Below are positions 1-13,779 of a DNA stretch of 64,000 bases, piece after piece (within the stretch, counting starts at the first letter, position 1; each line of letters begins with the position of its first letter). The notes below the pieces were generated by a model, which had not been told where the DNA came from, searched no databases, and worked only from the letters and a program-made list of their open reading frames with translations. Made by a program: the position numbers and the translations under genes. The stretch is taken from NCBI RefSeq assembly GCF_002288925.2, contig NW_022098031.1, positions 1,333,159-1,397,158 of the forward strand, given 5' to 3'. This stretch comes from Delphinapterus leucas (lineage: Eukaryota; Chordata; Mammalia; Artiodactyla; Monodontidae).

Positions 1-603
1 AAGAGATTATAATCCAGTAGTGAGAAAAGACTGGAACACATGAAACAGTAATAAAGGCAGCATGTCTTATACAGTACTTAGTACAGTTTTATGTACACAT
101 ACACTAGGTCATAAACACCTGCTCATTAAGGAGAGGTTTGCATTTTATTTTGATTCATTTTACATGTATTTATTATGCACTTGCTATATGACAGGCAGCG
201 TGCATAAAGGAAACAAAAAGAATATACTCTCTACTGCTGGTCCTTGTATCCACCAAAGTGGCTGGCTCATTGCTTTATATATAGTAGGCAGTCCATAAAA
301 GTTATTTGTCAAAGAATGATCCTGAAGTTTAACATTTTTATATCCATAAGGATTCTAAACTCTAGAAGTAATATTCTTCCCTTACTGAGTCCTCAAATAA
401 AAGTCTTTGGCCTCTAAAGATCTAGGTTTGACTTACTACTTTATAGATCTTTATCAATAAAGGAAATAACAGCTGTGTAATAAGAGTAGATAAAGGGTGT
501 GTTTTAATCTTGGAATAATTATGGTTTCCAGTTTTTGGCATTCTCATTCAAATACTTAGTACTTGTTAGATGAAGTATGAATGTTTACGCAATGTGTCGA
601 TTA
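1..603. other. Intron 1, 3' part, start of window: no recognised element
   Basis: AT-rich intron sequence. A stretch at about 145-310 resembles an L2 tail faintly ('atagtaggcagtccataaaag') but is too decayed to call. The small ORFs here have no family signature. Confidence 0.5.
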
Positions 604-926
604 TAGTCGGCCGTCCTCTACATCCAAGGACTGAACTAACCAAGAGTTGAAAATAGTCCACAAAAAAATTCCAGAAAGTTCCAAAAAGCAAAAGTTGAAA
701 TTGCCGCAAGCTTTCAACTCTTTACATAACATTTACATTGTATTTACAACCATTTACATTGTATTAGGTATTTTAAGTAATCTAGAGATGATTTAAAGTA
801 TACAGGAGGATGTACGTAGGTTATAATCAAATACTACCCCATTTTATATAAGGGACTTGAGCGTCCGCAGATTTTGGTATCTGCAGGGAGTACTGGAACC
901 AGTCTCCCACAGATACCAATGACTTT
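604..926 (+). mobile_element. Tigger-type (TcMar) DNA transposon remnant
   Basis: Begins 'gtcggccgtcctctacatcc' next to TA and includes the familiar stretches 'ttccagaaagttccaaaaag' and 'aagggacttgagcgtccg'. It ends in 'ctcccacagatacc', an inverted relative of the start. It is a non-autonomous deletion product with no transposase frame. Confidence 0.8.
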
Positions 927-2190
927 TCCCTTAGAAATTTTTTCTCAAAAGAGTTTTTTCAGATTTTTGTTATAGTCTTTTTGCCTTGTCCAGTTCATTC
1001 AATCCACAAAGATAAATTGGATCTTCTCCTTGTTAGGCATTGTGTCTCCTATGGATACTATATATATTATGTAAGTCTGAATTTTTCTTAATCCCAATAG
1101 AGAATTTCCCATGGTTTAGCCATTGTGTATAATCTGTGTTTTGAATTTTATTCTTCCAATCATTTTTATCATTTGAACATATGATTTATTTTAAGGCAAG
1201 GTCTTTATTTTTATGTCTAGAGATCCTACCTGCTTATAAGAAATAAGATAAGAAAGGCAAAAAAAAAAAATCATTGAACTAAAATGCAGTGCTGAACTTA
1301 CTTGTTTTCATTATTAAATATAATAGATGATCTCCTAAGATTGTACATACTCATTTATTTGCCAGTCTCAATGCAAGACCAAGGTATTTATCGATTTTTT
1401 TTTTCGATATTTTTTATTGTTTAGTATGGGAATGCTGCTCGGAGTTCTTCATTATTTTTCTTGTATAAACTACACCTGTGATTCCTCCTTTGATATGTCC
1501 AAGTTTTCTTTAAAATAGAACAAAAACTTGTTTGGACATCTCCAGTTTACTTCCTCTTTACACATACTCACTGACATCTGTGTCACCCTGAATGCTTAGG
1601 GCATGGACTATTTTCTGGTATATCTACAAATTTCTGTTCCTATCAGTTGAGTAGAACTGAGTTTTCCTTGCTAAGAGTCATAAAGAGTTGTTTCAAGGAA
1701 GTAGAAATTGTTTTAGAGAACTTCTGTATTCAGATTAATTTGTCTTTTACCTTTCAATAATTAACTGTGTTAGTAATGATTAGGTGCAAATTGTAAGCAT
1801 TTCATCTAATTGACTATAATTATATTTTCACCTAAGTTGGTATAATTACATTTATACAACTAAATCTTTTCCTTTGTTTTACTCTCTTGTGTTGTATGTA
1901 ATTTGTATGAATGAGCTTATTTAAAACTTCTATATGTAAAAGTTTGTTGGAAGGAGGTTTGATCCCTAAAATTTTCTTAATGCATCTTTTAAAATTTAAT
2001 CATCCTCTTAGAAATCATTAGTAGATAGGACTTTTACCAAAAGTGGTACTACAAAGAATATTTGACAAGTCTCCACCATTTAACTTTGTTTTGTAATTTT
2101 AAAGGGATGAAATAGTAAGTTTTAGATGAGAATTGAAAAAGAAAAAAATTTTAATGGGGATGATTGAACATTCGGATTATGTATTGATAT
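927..2190. other. Intron 1: unique-looking AT-rich sequence
   Basis: No exon, RNA gene or recognised repeat seen. Only short A and T runs (about 1260 and 1397) stand out. Confidence 0.5.
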
Positions 2191-2412
2191 AAACATAATA
2201 GTACCTACTATTCGACAGATACTGCTCTAAGTGGTTTATATATTAATTCATATACCTCTCATAGTAAACTTTTGAAGTAGGTATTATTGTTGTCCTCATT
2301 TTCCAGAGGAAATTGTGGCACACAGGATGTTATATAATAGACCCAACAACAACCAGCCTACTGGCAGAACTAGATTAATCCCAGACAATCTGGCTCTAGA
2401 GTCTGTTCATGA
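2191..2412 (-). mobile_element. MIR SINE, antisense
   Basis: Carries the reverse-strand MIR signature: 'tactgctctaagtggttt', then 'gtaggtattattgttgtcct' and 'cattttccagaggaaattg', ending in a decayed tRNA-like part with 'gtctgttcat'. Confidence 0.75.
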
Positions 2413-3370
2413 AAAGGAATATAAGTGTTAGAATTTATTTCAAATGCTGTTTATTTTGTAATTGTGATTTTACTCAATTGAATTGAATGGTTGCTAAACA
2501 CATTTGTTTTTATCTCTTCTAGGAATGAAATTTAATGATTTTTCAACTCCACGTGCCTCACCCAGAATCTGTCTTTAAGGCATGGACTCTGTCTTCTTAG
2601 AGCCAACTTTGTGTAGCCCCTTTATAATTCAATTCTTTGTTATTAGGCTTTTGAACTTTTTCCTAAACATGAGTGGGGAACAAAGGTTGTCCTTGCGCTA
2701 ACTTGCTGAGAAAAATAACTAGGCCCCCTTTTCAATAAAAACAGATGTTTTATGTACTTGAACTAGTTTATTGAGATAGTTTATAGTTCAAGTTGACAAA
2801 GCTGCCTGTACCTGGGATTAAATGACAAAAGTGTCTTCACACAATCATCTGTTATTGGTAAAAGTGTAAAACTTTGGTAAAAGTGTAAAACTTTTGGAAC
2901 TTACACTTCCAAAAATGTATTCTCCTTTATGGACTGTCTTAATCACAAGATCTCTTTATGTTCCCAGTGATATTTTAGTACTTTCTACCCACTGCTCTTA
3001 TACCCTTACGTTGTTGTTTATGGACTAGCCTCCTATACTATGTGATCTTTTCCCTTCATTGTATTTCTAGGGCCTTAGCATATATAATTTTTAGCATATA
3101 TAATATGAGGAATCGCCAGAGAAATTAGGGATACTTAGCCTATAAAAGAATATGTGAGAATTTGGGCAGTGGGGAGAACTCAAAGTATTTAAAGATTATC
3201 AGTTAAAAGAGAGATTCCATTTGATACATGGGGCCTCGGGAGGCAGGGGATAGAAATTAAAGGAAGACATGTTTTAGCATGTGCAATTTAGAGAAAGATA
3301 AAGTGCTTTATACTGGAGATAATATACAGTAGGCTTTTAATACATGGTAGCCTATTTTTTTCTTTTTCTT
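2413..3370. other. Intron 1: mostly unique sequence with a short tandem duplication
   Basis: A 19 bp unit (ggtaaaagtgtaaaacttt) occurs twice in a row at 2857-2894. A 13 bp unit (tagcatatataat) recurs near 3077-3105. Nothing else is recognised. Confidence 0.5.
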
Positions 3371-3870
3371 TTTTTTTAAATGAGGTATAATTTGCATACA
3401 ATGAAGTACACAGCATATAATTCAGTGAATTTTTACATATATGTATGCCTATGTAAAAAATCAGAAAGGTAGGGAACATTTCCAGTCTTCCAAAAAGCTC
3501 ACTCGTGCCCCTCCTATTATTTCCCCACAAATTTACCAGGATTCTGAGCTTTATAACCAGGGATTAGTTTTGCCTGGAAATTTACAGTTTGTATCCTTTG
3601 TATCTAGTTTTTTCGTTCATGTATTATGTCTGCAGGGATTATCCATGTTGTTGAAGGTAGCATTAGTTTGTTCTTTTTGTTTGTTGTTCTTTTTTCATTG
3701 ATGTATAGGATTCTATTACATGAGTAGACTCTCCCCATATATACATACATCCCACCCCATTTATTTATCAATTCTATATAACTTCAGTAGATACTGTCAA
3801 ATGGTTTTCTGAAGGGGTTATATGAATTTTACACTTTTATCAGCAATTAGTTTTTTCTCCATATCCATAC
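3371..3870 (-). mobile_element. Old L1 3'-UTR fragment, antisense
   Basis: Starts 'tgaggtataatttgcataca' and runs through the pattern 'ttcagtgaatttttacatat', typical of the reverse complement of mammalian L1M 3' UTRs. It ends near 'actgtcaaatggttttctga'. No ORF remains. Confidence 0.65.
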
Positions 3871-3889
3871 AGTAGATTTAATATTTTTC

Positions 3890-4210
3890 ATTTAAGAATC
3901 AAGGCTTAGATTTTCTTTTTATGTAAACACTGCCTATTCATTGTACACATTTTGAAAATAAAGAAAAATTTAAAGAATAAAAATTATTCATAGTCACACA
4001 ACCAATGATAATGACTATTAACTTATATATTCTTCTAGTCTTTTGTGTAGATTTTAAAGTAAAATTAGAATCATATTAGGCGAACTTTTGTATCCTTTTT
4101 AAAAAACTTAATATATTGTGAGCATTTCCCATATATATTATAATTTCTTGTTTTAATGTTTTTCTCCATTTTTTAAAAACAATAATCATATTTGTATTAG
4201 AAAACATTTA
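3890..4210. mobile_element. Decayed LINE-like remnant
   Basis: 'attttgaaaataaagaaaaa' with 'tagtcacacaaccaatgata' and 'gagcatttcccatatatatt' matches the layout of an ancient mammalian LINE tail. I cannot assign the family. Confidence 0.4.
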
Positions 4211-4674
4211 TCAGGTAGAGTTTTATATTTTTATATCAATGATAAAATCAGAATACTGTTTTGGAGCCTGTAGGAATTAAAAGAGGTTGAGAGAGAGGAG
4301 AATACAATTTAATATCTTTTCTCAAGGAAAATTAATGCTTAAACTTATAAATAGATCTAATATTATTTCAAGCCACTGTGAGTCATTAGCTATCTCAAAT
4401 AACATTTTATAAACTACTTCATAATACAGTAGAATTTTGATGTTTCTTGTTATTAGATAGCTGTGGTTCTCAAATCTCTCCTACCCTTTAACCACTGCTC
4501 CTTGAAAAACACAGTTCTTTTCCCAAGCAGTATATACTTAAACTTTATATGAATGTTGTTTACATATACTCATTTACCATTTGCTATGTGTAAAGTACTG
4601 TTTGGGCACTTTGGGATCTTGCCTTCAGATTGCCTGTAACTTGTTCCAAAGAGAAGAATCATGGATATATAAGA

Positions 4675-4860
4675 ATGTTAAATATGTTAGGGAATTTTAG
4701 AGATATGTAACCCACCAGCTTCTCTCCTCCACTTGAAAGACAGAGCCCCAAAAGTTTAAATTACTTGTTCACAGCTATAAAATCTGTGGCAGAGCCAGAA
4801 CTAGAGCCTACAGCCAAACACTTGTCAGTGTTTTTCCACTTTAGGTGTAAAGTACTTTGT
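4675..4860 (-). mobile_element. MIR-like remnant
   Basis: The fragment 'gacagagccccaaaagttta' then 'tcacagctataaaatctgtg' and 'gcagagccagaactagagcc' follows the antisense MIR or MIR3 layout. Divergence is high. Confidence 0.5.
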
Positions 4861-5099
4861 CCTTAGTGCTTTTCTTGACACCAAATTTGTCATTTTTTCC
4901 CCCCTAGGAAAAAGCTACTAAAACTGTTTTCTTTTGCTTCTGTGATAGATATAGGAAAATTGGTTTTATTTATACAGCAAGCACTTATTAAGTGACTAGA
5001 GTGTATGATATCCTGTTTCAGAGACTGCAAAATAGGTGAGAAATAGTTGCTGAAATAGGAACATCTGTGGATATGGTGTTAAGTGTGGAAGGAGCTTAT

Positions 5100-5380
5100 T
5101 TTTTGGAATCTGAACATCTGTGATAGAATCTCAGCTCTATCATTTCCCATCTCTGTGGCTTATTCAGGCTACTTGATCTCTTTGAATCTTAGCTTTCTTG
5201 TTCATTTATTCATTTATTGAGCCCCTACCACATGCAAAGAATGGTAAAAGGTGCTGGGGATACAGCAAAATTCCCATTCTCATGAGGGATTTTGTGAGGA
5301 TAATATATACAAATCAGTAAAATATATAAAGCACCAATCATACTACTTGGCACAAAGTAAGCATTGAAAAAAGTTCCCTT
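5100..5380 (+). mobile_element. MIR SINE, sense, with an inserted or merged L2-like tail segment
   Basis: The MIR body ('tctcagctctatcatttccc', 'ctttgaatcttagctttctt') is followed by 'ttattgagcccctaccacat', an L2-type piece. It then returns to a MIR end with 'cacttggcacaaagtaagc'-like sequence. Confidence 0.6.
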
Positions 5381-5394
5381 CTTATTTACTATAG

Positions 5395-6376
5395 GCTGCG
5401 GTCCTCAAAATTTTTCATCTTAGGACCCCTTTATACTCTTAAAAATTATGAAGGACTTCAAAGAGCTTTGTTTCTGTGGGTTGTATATATTAATATTTAC
5501 AGTACTAGAGGGTAAAACAGAGGACTCTATATATTCATTAATTCATTTTTAAATGAATTAAAGCAATACTTTACCCATGTTATATAAATGGCATTTTTTA
5601 ATTAAAATAACTAATTCATTTACTCCTGAAATCTTGAATTTTATCATTGGCAACAAATACTGTTAGTTTTTTTGACAGACTTTGTTCATTTTCAAGAAAA
5701 TTTCTGCCAACATCCAAGTTAGACTAACTATAGTTTGCCATTTAAGTAAAAATATATTCCATAATGGCCTATATGGGAAAAGAATTTTTAAAAAAGAGTG
5801 GATATATGTATAACAGATTCACTTTGCTGTACACCTGAAACTAACACAGCATTGTAAATCAACTATACCCCAATAAAAATTTTTTTAAAAAATGATGTTC
5901 CATGGAAAAAGTGGCTAGATCGGCTTGCAAATTAATTGCACAAGTGTTTTTCCTCAGGGCTGTCATTATATTTGGAAGAAATGCTTTATGCATGCTTCCT
6001 TATTCCATGGAGTATTTAAAAGATGTATATTGAAGAGTCAAAATTTAATAAAATTTATAGTTTTTACTGCATTGTCAAGGACATTCATAAGTAAAAATAG
6101 CTTGGGAAAGAAAAAAAACCTGTGAGTGCAGAGTGGTGAATACAAGGACAGTAAAGTGCTGTGGGGTGTTTTTTTTGTTTTTTTTTGCCACTGCCTTGAT
6201 TTATTCTTAGACAGAAACATATTTACCACTAGTGCTTTTGCATCCTCAAGTGCACATGTCAACACAGTGAAAAGGGGAAGTACCATCTTAGTATTATTTT
6301 GAAAATAGTTTTGACCTTGTCACCTCCCTGAAGGGATCCCACTCCCTGAACAGACCACAGTTTGGGAACCACTGCT
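5395..6376. mobile_element. hAT-type DNA transposon remnant, split by an L1 3' end
   Basis: The left end 'ctgcggtcctcaaaat' pairs with the reverse complement of the right end 'cagtttgggaaccactg' at about 11 of 16 positions. CTATAG flanks both sides (5389-5394 and 6375-6380). The right terminus is typical of Charlie-like hAT elements. A short artiodactyl L1 end sits inside it at about 5775-5893. Confidence 0.65.
5775..5893 (+). mobile_element. Artiodactyl-type L1 3' end, inside the hAT remnant
   Basis: Contains 'ttgctgtacacctgaaacta' and 'ccaataaaaatttttttaaa', the conserved tail of cetartiodactyl L1. It is a 5'-truncated insertion in sense orientation. Confidence 0.85.
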
Positions 6377-6670
6377 ATAGAGGATATTATTGGTACTTGT
6401 TTCCATGTTGACATGTACTTGTTTTCCTCATGGGGTTGGCATAAAAAGTCTAGTCACATACAGTATTGTTATATGGGTATCTAAGCAAGGACTATTAAAA
6501 TTTAGGTAGTACCATTGGCCTACTTCATAGCAGTACAATCAAGATGGCAAGAGACTACCTTATAGAAAATATGTTATAAAAGCTTCAAAATAGGAATTTT
6601 ATTCTGTTGATGTGTTGTTGGGAGTATTGATTCAAAATTTTTCTAATCCTGCTTTCTGTTTTGTTTTTAG

Positions 6671-7634
<964 letters not shown>

Positions 7635-7780
7635 GGAGAGGCAGTGTTTGGTGAAATGAAAAGTGCTCTGGGAATCAGAAAATCTGAGCTATTTGACTCT
7701 AACACTGACTGTGCTACACCTTTTGATAATTTGTTTCCTCTTTCTGGGCTTTGATTTCTTTATGTGTAAAATGAAGGATT
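7635..7780 (+). mobile_element. MIR SINE, sense
   Basis: 'aggcagtgtttggtgaaatg', then 'aatctgagctatttgactct' and 'ctttatgtgtaaaatgaagg' follow the MIR consensus order. Confidence 0.7.
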
Positions 7781-7984
7781 CTTTTTGCCATTGTAAATCA
7801 ACAGTGGTTATTCATAATTTTAATTGTGGTTCTCTTCATTCCTTTCTGTTCTTTTCATGCTCAACAAAGGGCTTGGATTTCATCTTCATAGAAAAAAATA
7901 GCTAAGGTGCATTTATCTTCAGCTGTCCTTAAATATTTGGTACTTAGGTTCTTAAGTCAACTAATGTGGATTATGAAGGCTTCC

Positions 7985-8160
7985 TCAACCACTCTCAAGG
8001 GGTATGACCTTGGGCAAGTTGCTTAACTTTTATAATCGTCAGCTTTCTCCTCTGTAGAATGGGAATAATATTTTCTAGGTTTGTTGTGAGGGTTAACTGA
8101 GATAACCCACCAAGTATAGTTCCTGGCACATAGGAAATACTCAGTATGTATTAACTTTTG
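7985..8160 (+). mobile_element. MIR SINE, sense
   Basis: 'atgaccttgggcaagttgct' followed by 'ctctgtagaatgggaataat' and 'ttcctggcacataggaaata' are textbook MIR core blocks. Confidence 0.85.
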
Positions 8161-8317
8161 ACCTTTTTTTTTTTTATCTTTTTGGGAAAATGAAAACCCA
8201 GCTTCTTTCTTCAGATGTGTAATCCTGTGTTTCCTTTCTAATTCATGCTTCTGAGTTTGAAAAGACAGTAATAATTGTCCTGAATAATTTCCTCTTGTAG
8301 ACTTGATTAACAACCCA

Positions 8318-8800
8318 TTGTGTCAGTTGGGATGATTTTAGATGCAAGTAACAGTATCAAACTTAAACTGACGTAAAGAGAAAGGGTACTTGTTGTACAG
8401 GATAATACATAGTTTAGAGGAAGGGCATTCAGGTTTATTTATTAAGCTGCTCAGTGCTGTCATCAGGGCTTGGAGTCTTCAGGTGTTTTCTTCTCCTGCC
8501 TTTCCCCAATATAGACTTTATTCTTAGCCTTGTCCCCTCCTGGTTACAAGATGATTGCCACAACTCCTGAATTGTGTTTTTACATATGCACATCCAAGAG
8601 CAAAATAAAAAGTGGTTGGGGAGTGGAAAGTATCTTCTCCATATTCTGTGACTGTCAAGGAGGGAAACCTTCCTTAGAGAGCCCTCTGACTATAGCAGAT
8701 TTCCCCTTAAGGGACTTATGTTGGCCTGGGCTTGGTAATTTGCCCATGTCTTTGCTGGGAGAAGCAAGTATCTGGCATATTCAGTTTCTTTAATGCCAGG
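8318..8800. mobile_element. Interspersed repeat remnant, family not named
   Basis: 'tgatttt' followed by 'gatgcaagtaacagtatcaa', 'gtcatcagggcttggagtct' and 'caagatgattgcca' follows the order of a common mammalian repeat I recognise by pattern, but I cannot assign it reliably. Confidence 0.4.
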
Positions 8801-9017
8801 AAATAAGTGTGAGGAGGGTTGGGCAGTCTGTTGCAGGTGTTAATAGTTTCAGTAGAGTAACTACAACTTTTCTTCTTTTTGGAAGGTGGGATACGGAACA
8901 TGTGTTTCATAGGACTTATACAAACAAAAATGACCTATTTTGACCAAGGTTGACTATAGTTTTGCTGATCTAACTACCTTTATATAGGCATTAATGGCTG
9001 TGGTATAACTGAAGTAT

Positions 9018-9272
9018 AATTGACCCTTGAACAACACAGGTTTGAACTGCGTGGTTCCACTCACACATGGATTTTTTTGAACAGTAAATACTTCAGTACT
9101 ACGTGATCTGCAGTTGGTTGAATCCGCTGTTGTGGAACCAGGAATACTGAGGAACCACAGGTACAGGGGGTCTGCTTATGTGGAGGGCCAACTATAAGTT
9201 ATTCACAGATTTTTAACTGCAGGGAAAGTCAGCACCCCTGACCCTCATGTTGCTCAAAGGTCAACTATATTT
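9018..9272 (+). mobile_element. Tigger1-like (TcMar) non-autonomous element
   Basis: Left end 'attgacccttgaacaacaca' and right end 'gttgctcaaaggtcaactat' are inverted relatives. The known 'gtttgaactgcgtggttcca' block is present. The interior is deleted. Confidence 0.85.
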
Positions 9273-9689
9273 AAATTTATAGTTTCTTTGAACAAAATTA
9301 AAATTAAAAGAATGAATGACTTTTCCTTTTTTGCTCTTTCTGCCCTCTGAGATTCTTTTTTTTTAATAATGATAATATTTTTATAAAAGACCGTTCAACT
9401 CTCGTATATACTGGGCTATTTGTTAGGTGATGATTGCCTAAAACCCTTTTAAATGCATGATTATTTTCACCAGCATTATCTCTTTCAGTAATTAATTTCA
9501 CTAATGAGTGAGAGAAGTTAATGAAATCCAAAATCCTACTTTTCTTGGGTCTAGAAAACATATAGCATGGTGGCTTAAGAGGTAGGGTGAAAGATACCTC
9601 CCAAATCAGAGCATTTATAGGGTAAAGGAAGACCCTATTAATAATGACGTAGAGACAACAGTTATAAACCATGGGGTCACTCTGCTAAG

Positions 9690-9800
9690 TGATGTATTTG
9701 GAGTTAAATTTGTTTGCAAATCCTGGTTCTGCCATTCTCTACCTTTGTAGAGAATGTAGATTAATATTATTTATAAAATGGGAATGATCTGCCTTCTTCC
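9690..9800 (+). mobile_element. MIR fragment, sense
   Basis: 'caaatcctggttctgccatt' and 'tttataaaatgggaatgatc' are MIR blocks separated by a decayed middle. Confidence 0.6.
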
Positions 9801-9889
9801 TAGCTCTTGTTTCTCATATTGCTTTCTACATTTTTTACTCTGTCAATATAGACTACTTTCAGTTCCCCAGCATTCCCTGCTGGTTCATA

Positions 9890-10080
9890 TCATTGTGTCT
9901 TTGCTCATAGTGATTCATTTGCCTCATTTCTTTACTTGACCAGCTACTACCAGACTTCAGCAGTTTGTGTTAGAATCACTTCTTCCAGAAACCCTTCTAA
10001 TGTTCCTGGCTGATTCATCATCATCTCTAACATATCAGTTGTTTACATGCTTCTTTACCAACTACATTTTGCACAGAATA
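9890..10080 (+). mobile_element. Probable L2 fragment
   Basis: Pyrimidine-rich text with 'tcttccagaaacccttctaa' resembles the L2 3' region. The call is weak. Confidence 0.35.
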
Positions 10081-10589
10081 GTACTAATTCAACCCTATTG
10101 AACTGAGAGGTGAAACAAAACAGTGAAGCACAGATGGTTCACTATGAGGATTTGTGGATGATTAGGTAGGATACAGCGAGTTCTAAATTTTTGACCTCTA
10201 TTGGAGACAGTAGAACAAAGAATGTGAGGTTGCAGTTTAGTTTCTAGACAATTAACAATTTCACATCTTGTCTCTAGCCTAGCAAAAGCCAAGTGAATAG
10301 ATGAATGATAGCTCTTCATATTCTGGCTCAATTTTCTCACATTTTCACCAAAATAATTACTTTCAACATCTCCCTGCTATGAATAAGGTAGAAGTCTTAG
10401 GGAAAACCAAAAAGAGAGATTGTTTAATAATGCCCCTTCACCAGAGTGGATTAGAGGAAGAGTAAATGAAGTGAGTTTGGGGAGCATAGTGTTAATGGTC
10501 AGTATATGCATTGTTTTACTATTTACTGACGGGTCAGATATTGAAATGTACGCATTAACATTATTCTCTTCCTTTGGGGTGCTGAACTG

Positions 10590-10985
10590 ACAGTGTTACA
10601 CTGTGAATCATGTCCCCACAAAATTCATATGTTGAAGGCCTAAGCCCCAGAACCTTGGAATGTGACTGTATAGATGGAGATGATTAAATTAAAATGAGGC
10701 CCTTAGGGTGGGCCCTAATCCAATCTTACTGTATCTTTATAAGAGGAAATTTGGACACAAAAAGTGGCACCAGGGTCTTGCACACAGAGAGAAAAGATAA
10801 CGTAAGGACACTGTTAGAAGGTGGCCATCTGTAAGCCAAGGAGAGAAGCCTCAGAAGAAACCAAACATGCCAACACCCTGATCTTGGTCTTCCAGCCTCT
10901 AGAACTATGAGAAAATAAATTTCTATTGTTTAAGCCACTTTGTCTATGGTATTTTGTTATGGTAATACTAGCAAACTAATATAGG
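10590..10985 (-). mobile_element. MLT1-like MaLR LTR, antisense
   Basis: Shows 'aaaattcatatgttgaaggc', 'agggtgggccctaatccaat', 'gaaatttggacacaaaaagt' and 'ttctattgtttaagccactt', ending 'actagcaaactaatata'. This order is typical of an ERVL-MaLR solitary LTR read on the reverse strand. No internal retroviral genes are present. Confidence 0.8.
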
Positions 10986-12280
10986 CAGTATAAAATTCTC
11001 ACTGTCACATCAAGGTATTCTTCCCTAAAAGTTGTAGTTGAATGTCATTGGGCTATGGACTAGAAGTAAAATTGGACATACTAGAACTATGACTTCTGGA
11101 CATACTAGAATGATTATGGAGCCCAAGAAATTATGTATTCAATTTATTGTTCCAGTCTATAATGATCGGTTAATTATAACTCTAGCCATTAAGTATAACT
11201 GAATTATATATTTAAATTATGTGCAAAACATTGAAAACCAAGTCCTCTGACTTGGCTTTCAATAACCAAGAAATAATAACAAATAAAATAAAGAAATAAT
11301 AGATAAAAGAATAATGAGATGAAGAAATAATTAGATGAAGACAGGAGTTTTACGATGGCAGCATTTAAACTTTGTCTTTCTTTTTTATTAGCTGAAATAT
11401 TTTTGTAAAGGAAACTGCCTCATATCTACTATTTGGTTACCCCTTGTACAAGTTTTATAGGAAAACAGGATATATTCTTTATTCTTTCCCTGCATATACT
11501 GATTTTTAAAATAATGAGTTGGTTTACTAGTTACCTTCAAAAAGGACTAATAGATTTTTTTGAGATCTAAATAACTTGAGCACATGCATTTAAATGTACT
11601 TGATGTATTTCAATCCATTGCAGTTATTGCCCTTATTGATTAGCAAATTGTACCATCTTTGGTCTACAAGAGTCTCTTCATGTTGGCTTCTGAGACCTTG
11701 GGACATGACCAAATAAAGTGACCTTTAAAAGCTTCCTTGCTCTTTAGTAGTATAAAAATGTTCCAGACTCATCTTTTATATTTCCTGCCCTGGGTCTGGA
11801 ATTGCCATTTCTCTAAGGAAACCTGTTCCTTGTAATGGGTGCTAGAAGTGCTCATTGCTGCTGCATTGATCATTCTTTCAAATTCAAATTCAGCATCAGG
11901 GTGTCTTTCTTTAACCTCTTCTATCTTGTATCAATATTTCTTTTCTCCCCTACTTTGTTGCCAAGAACTGTAGAATTAAAATAACACATAATACTAATTT
12001 GCTTCATCATATATTACATATACATTAGATTGCTTATAACAGTACCACAATAATAATGATTACTGAAAGCAGTTTGAAGTTTGGGGTTTTGTTTTCGTTT
12101 TTTTGGCAGGGGTGAGGGGGGTGACATTTCTTTTTGTCCTTATGGTATCCCACTTGGAATATACCATCAAATTACTGTGTGTGCTGAAGGCACTTGGAAT
12201 AATTCTTTTCTGTGTGGTTATGCCACTAACTAGATATACCATTAAGTTCATTGTTTAAGTTTGTTTTTTGTTTAGTTTAA
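10986..12280. other. Intron 2: no recognised element except an A-rich patch
   Basis: An imperfect run of 'ataaa/agaaataat' units lies at about 11265-11340. The rest looks like unique intron sequence. Confidence 0.45.
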
Positions 12281-12640
12281 TTTTGTTTTATAATTTACAT
12301 AAAATACCAGGTTCTAACGGCAGTCCCTACTCTACCACCCTATTTCCTATGGGTAACATTTTAAAATTTTATATTTTATCCCAGTTTGTGTTTTAATATA
12401 AGTATTATTCCCTCTTTGCAGATAAATGAAAGACTATCATACACTATTTCTCCAGTTTTCTTTTTTCACTTAACAGTCTATCCTGGAGACCACTATATAG
12501 TGGGTTATAGAGCTATTTCTCATTGTTCTCTTCAGGTGTAGTATTTAGTACTCTACTGTGCAGTGTCATTGTAGTTTATTCAGCTTGTCCTTCTTGATGG
12601 ACCAGTGAATGTTATTTATTTGAATGACTGTAACTTTAGC
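12281..12640 (-). mobile_element. Old L1 3'-UTR fragment, antisense
   Basis: 'tttttcacttaacagtctat', 'cctggagaccactatatagt' and 'ccttcttgatggaccagtga' follow the reverse strand of L1M 3' UTRs. Confidence 0.6.
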
Positions 12641-13439
12641 CTTGGCATTGTCTTTATTTTTCACATAAACAAAAATTCCTATGACTTATAAGAATAAAAA
12701 AAAATTTTGTATTTGAATAATAAAACTTAAATGATTTATTTTATTATCACTTTGGTTATTGATGTGGTTATAATCTCTTTTGTCTCTTTTAAATTTTGTC
12801 ACTACATTTCTTTTTTAGCCTTCTGCCACAGATGTTTAAGGAATGCTTTTATCTTGAGTAGCTTTAGTGTTTGTATTAAACTTTTTCAATAGCAGAGAAA
12901 ATTAGCCCTGTGTTAGGCTAGCATTATGTAGTTTTATAATATATAGAATGGAATGTTGATTAATTAGTACATTTAACATATTTTTCTTCATGTTTGGAGT
13001 AGTTTTGAAGACATTGCTGAAGATTTCATATCATTATAATATACTGGTAGTGACATTCAGTGACATCTTCATGGTCTTATTTACAGCATGGAAAAAGTTT
13101 CATTAGCTTTGTTATTTGATCATTAAAGAATCAGCTATTTAAGGATATAATTTTTAAAAATATTTGTGGTGGCTTATTTATGGCATGGCTTTTCTTCTTC
13201 ACTATAACCTTTATTTCATAAACATACAACAGAATCCTCAAGATTTCTCTTGGCTTATCCTTTAGAATATATCCAGTATCTAACTGTTTCGTCACCTCTT
13301 TCATTTCTCCCTGATCCTGGACACTGTTCTTCACTGAAATTATTGCAGTTGGAATCATTCTAACCATAACCATCCTTCCCCCATCTGTTTTCTGCACAGC
13401 AGCCAGAATGATCCTTTTAAAGTATTGCAAGTGGAATAA

Positions 13440-13680
13440 CATCACATTTTAATTCAAAGCCCTTCACCCTCCAGTGGGTTTATAATGCATTTAGAAACCG
13501 GAGTTCTGGTGGCCTACAGGCTGTGGTTTGACCCTCTGTTACCTCTCTGATGTCATTTTCTCCACATTCTCCAGGCTCTCTTTGTTAGCCAAACTGGTCC
13601 CCTTGCTGAGCCTTTAAACAAATTAAGCATCTTGCTTCATAGTCTGCACCTGCTGATTCCTCTGCCTGGAATTCAATAAT
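13440..13680 (+). mobile_element. L2 LINE fragment, sense
   Basis: 'aaagcccttcaccctccagt', 'gtggcctacaggctg'-like text and 'gattcctctgcctggaattc' follow the L2 3'-region consensus. Confidence 0.65.
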
Positions 13681-13779
13681 GGTGTTATTTTTGGTAAAAG
13701 AATCAGAAATTCCTACCAATTTAAGAACTATATAAATTGCACCACCATGCCTATGAGAAACGTTACAATATTCCTAATA

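Noticed and set aside
10590..10985. Possible endogenous retrovirus
   Set aside because: Only solitary MaLR-type LTRs are present here and at 23427-23787; no gag, pol or env sequence was seen.
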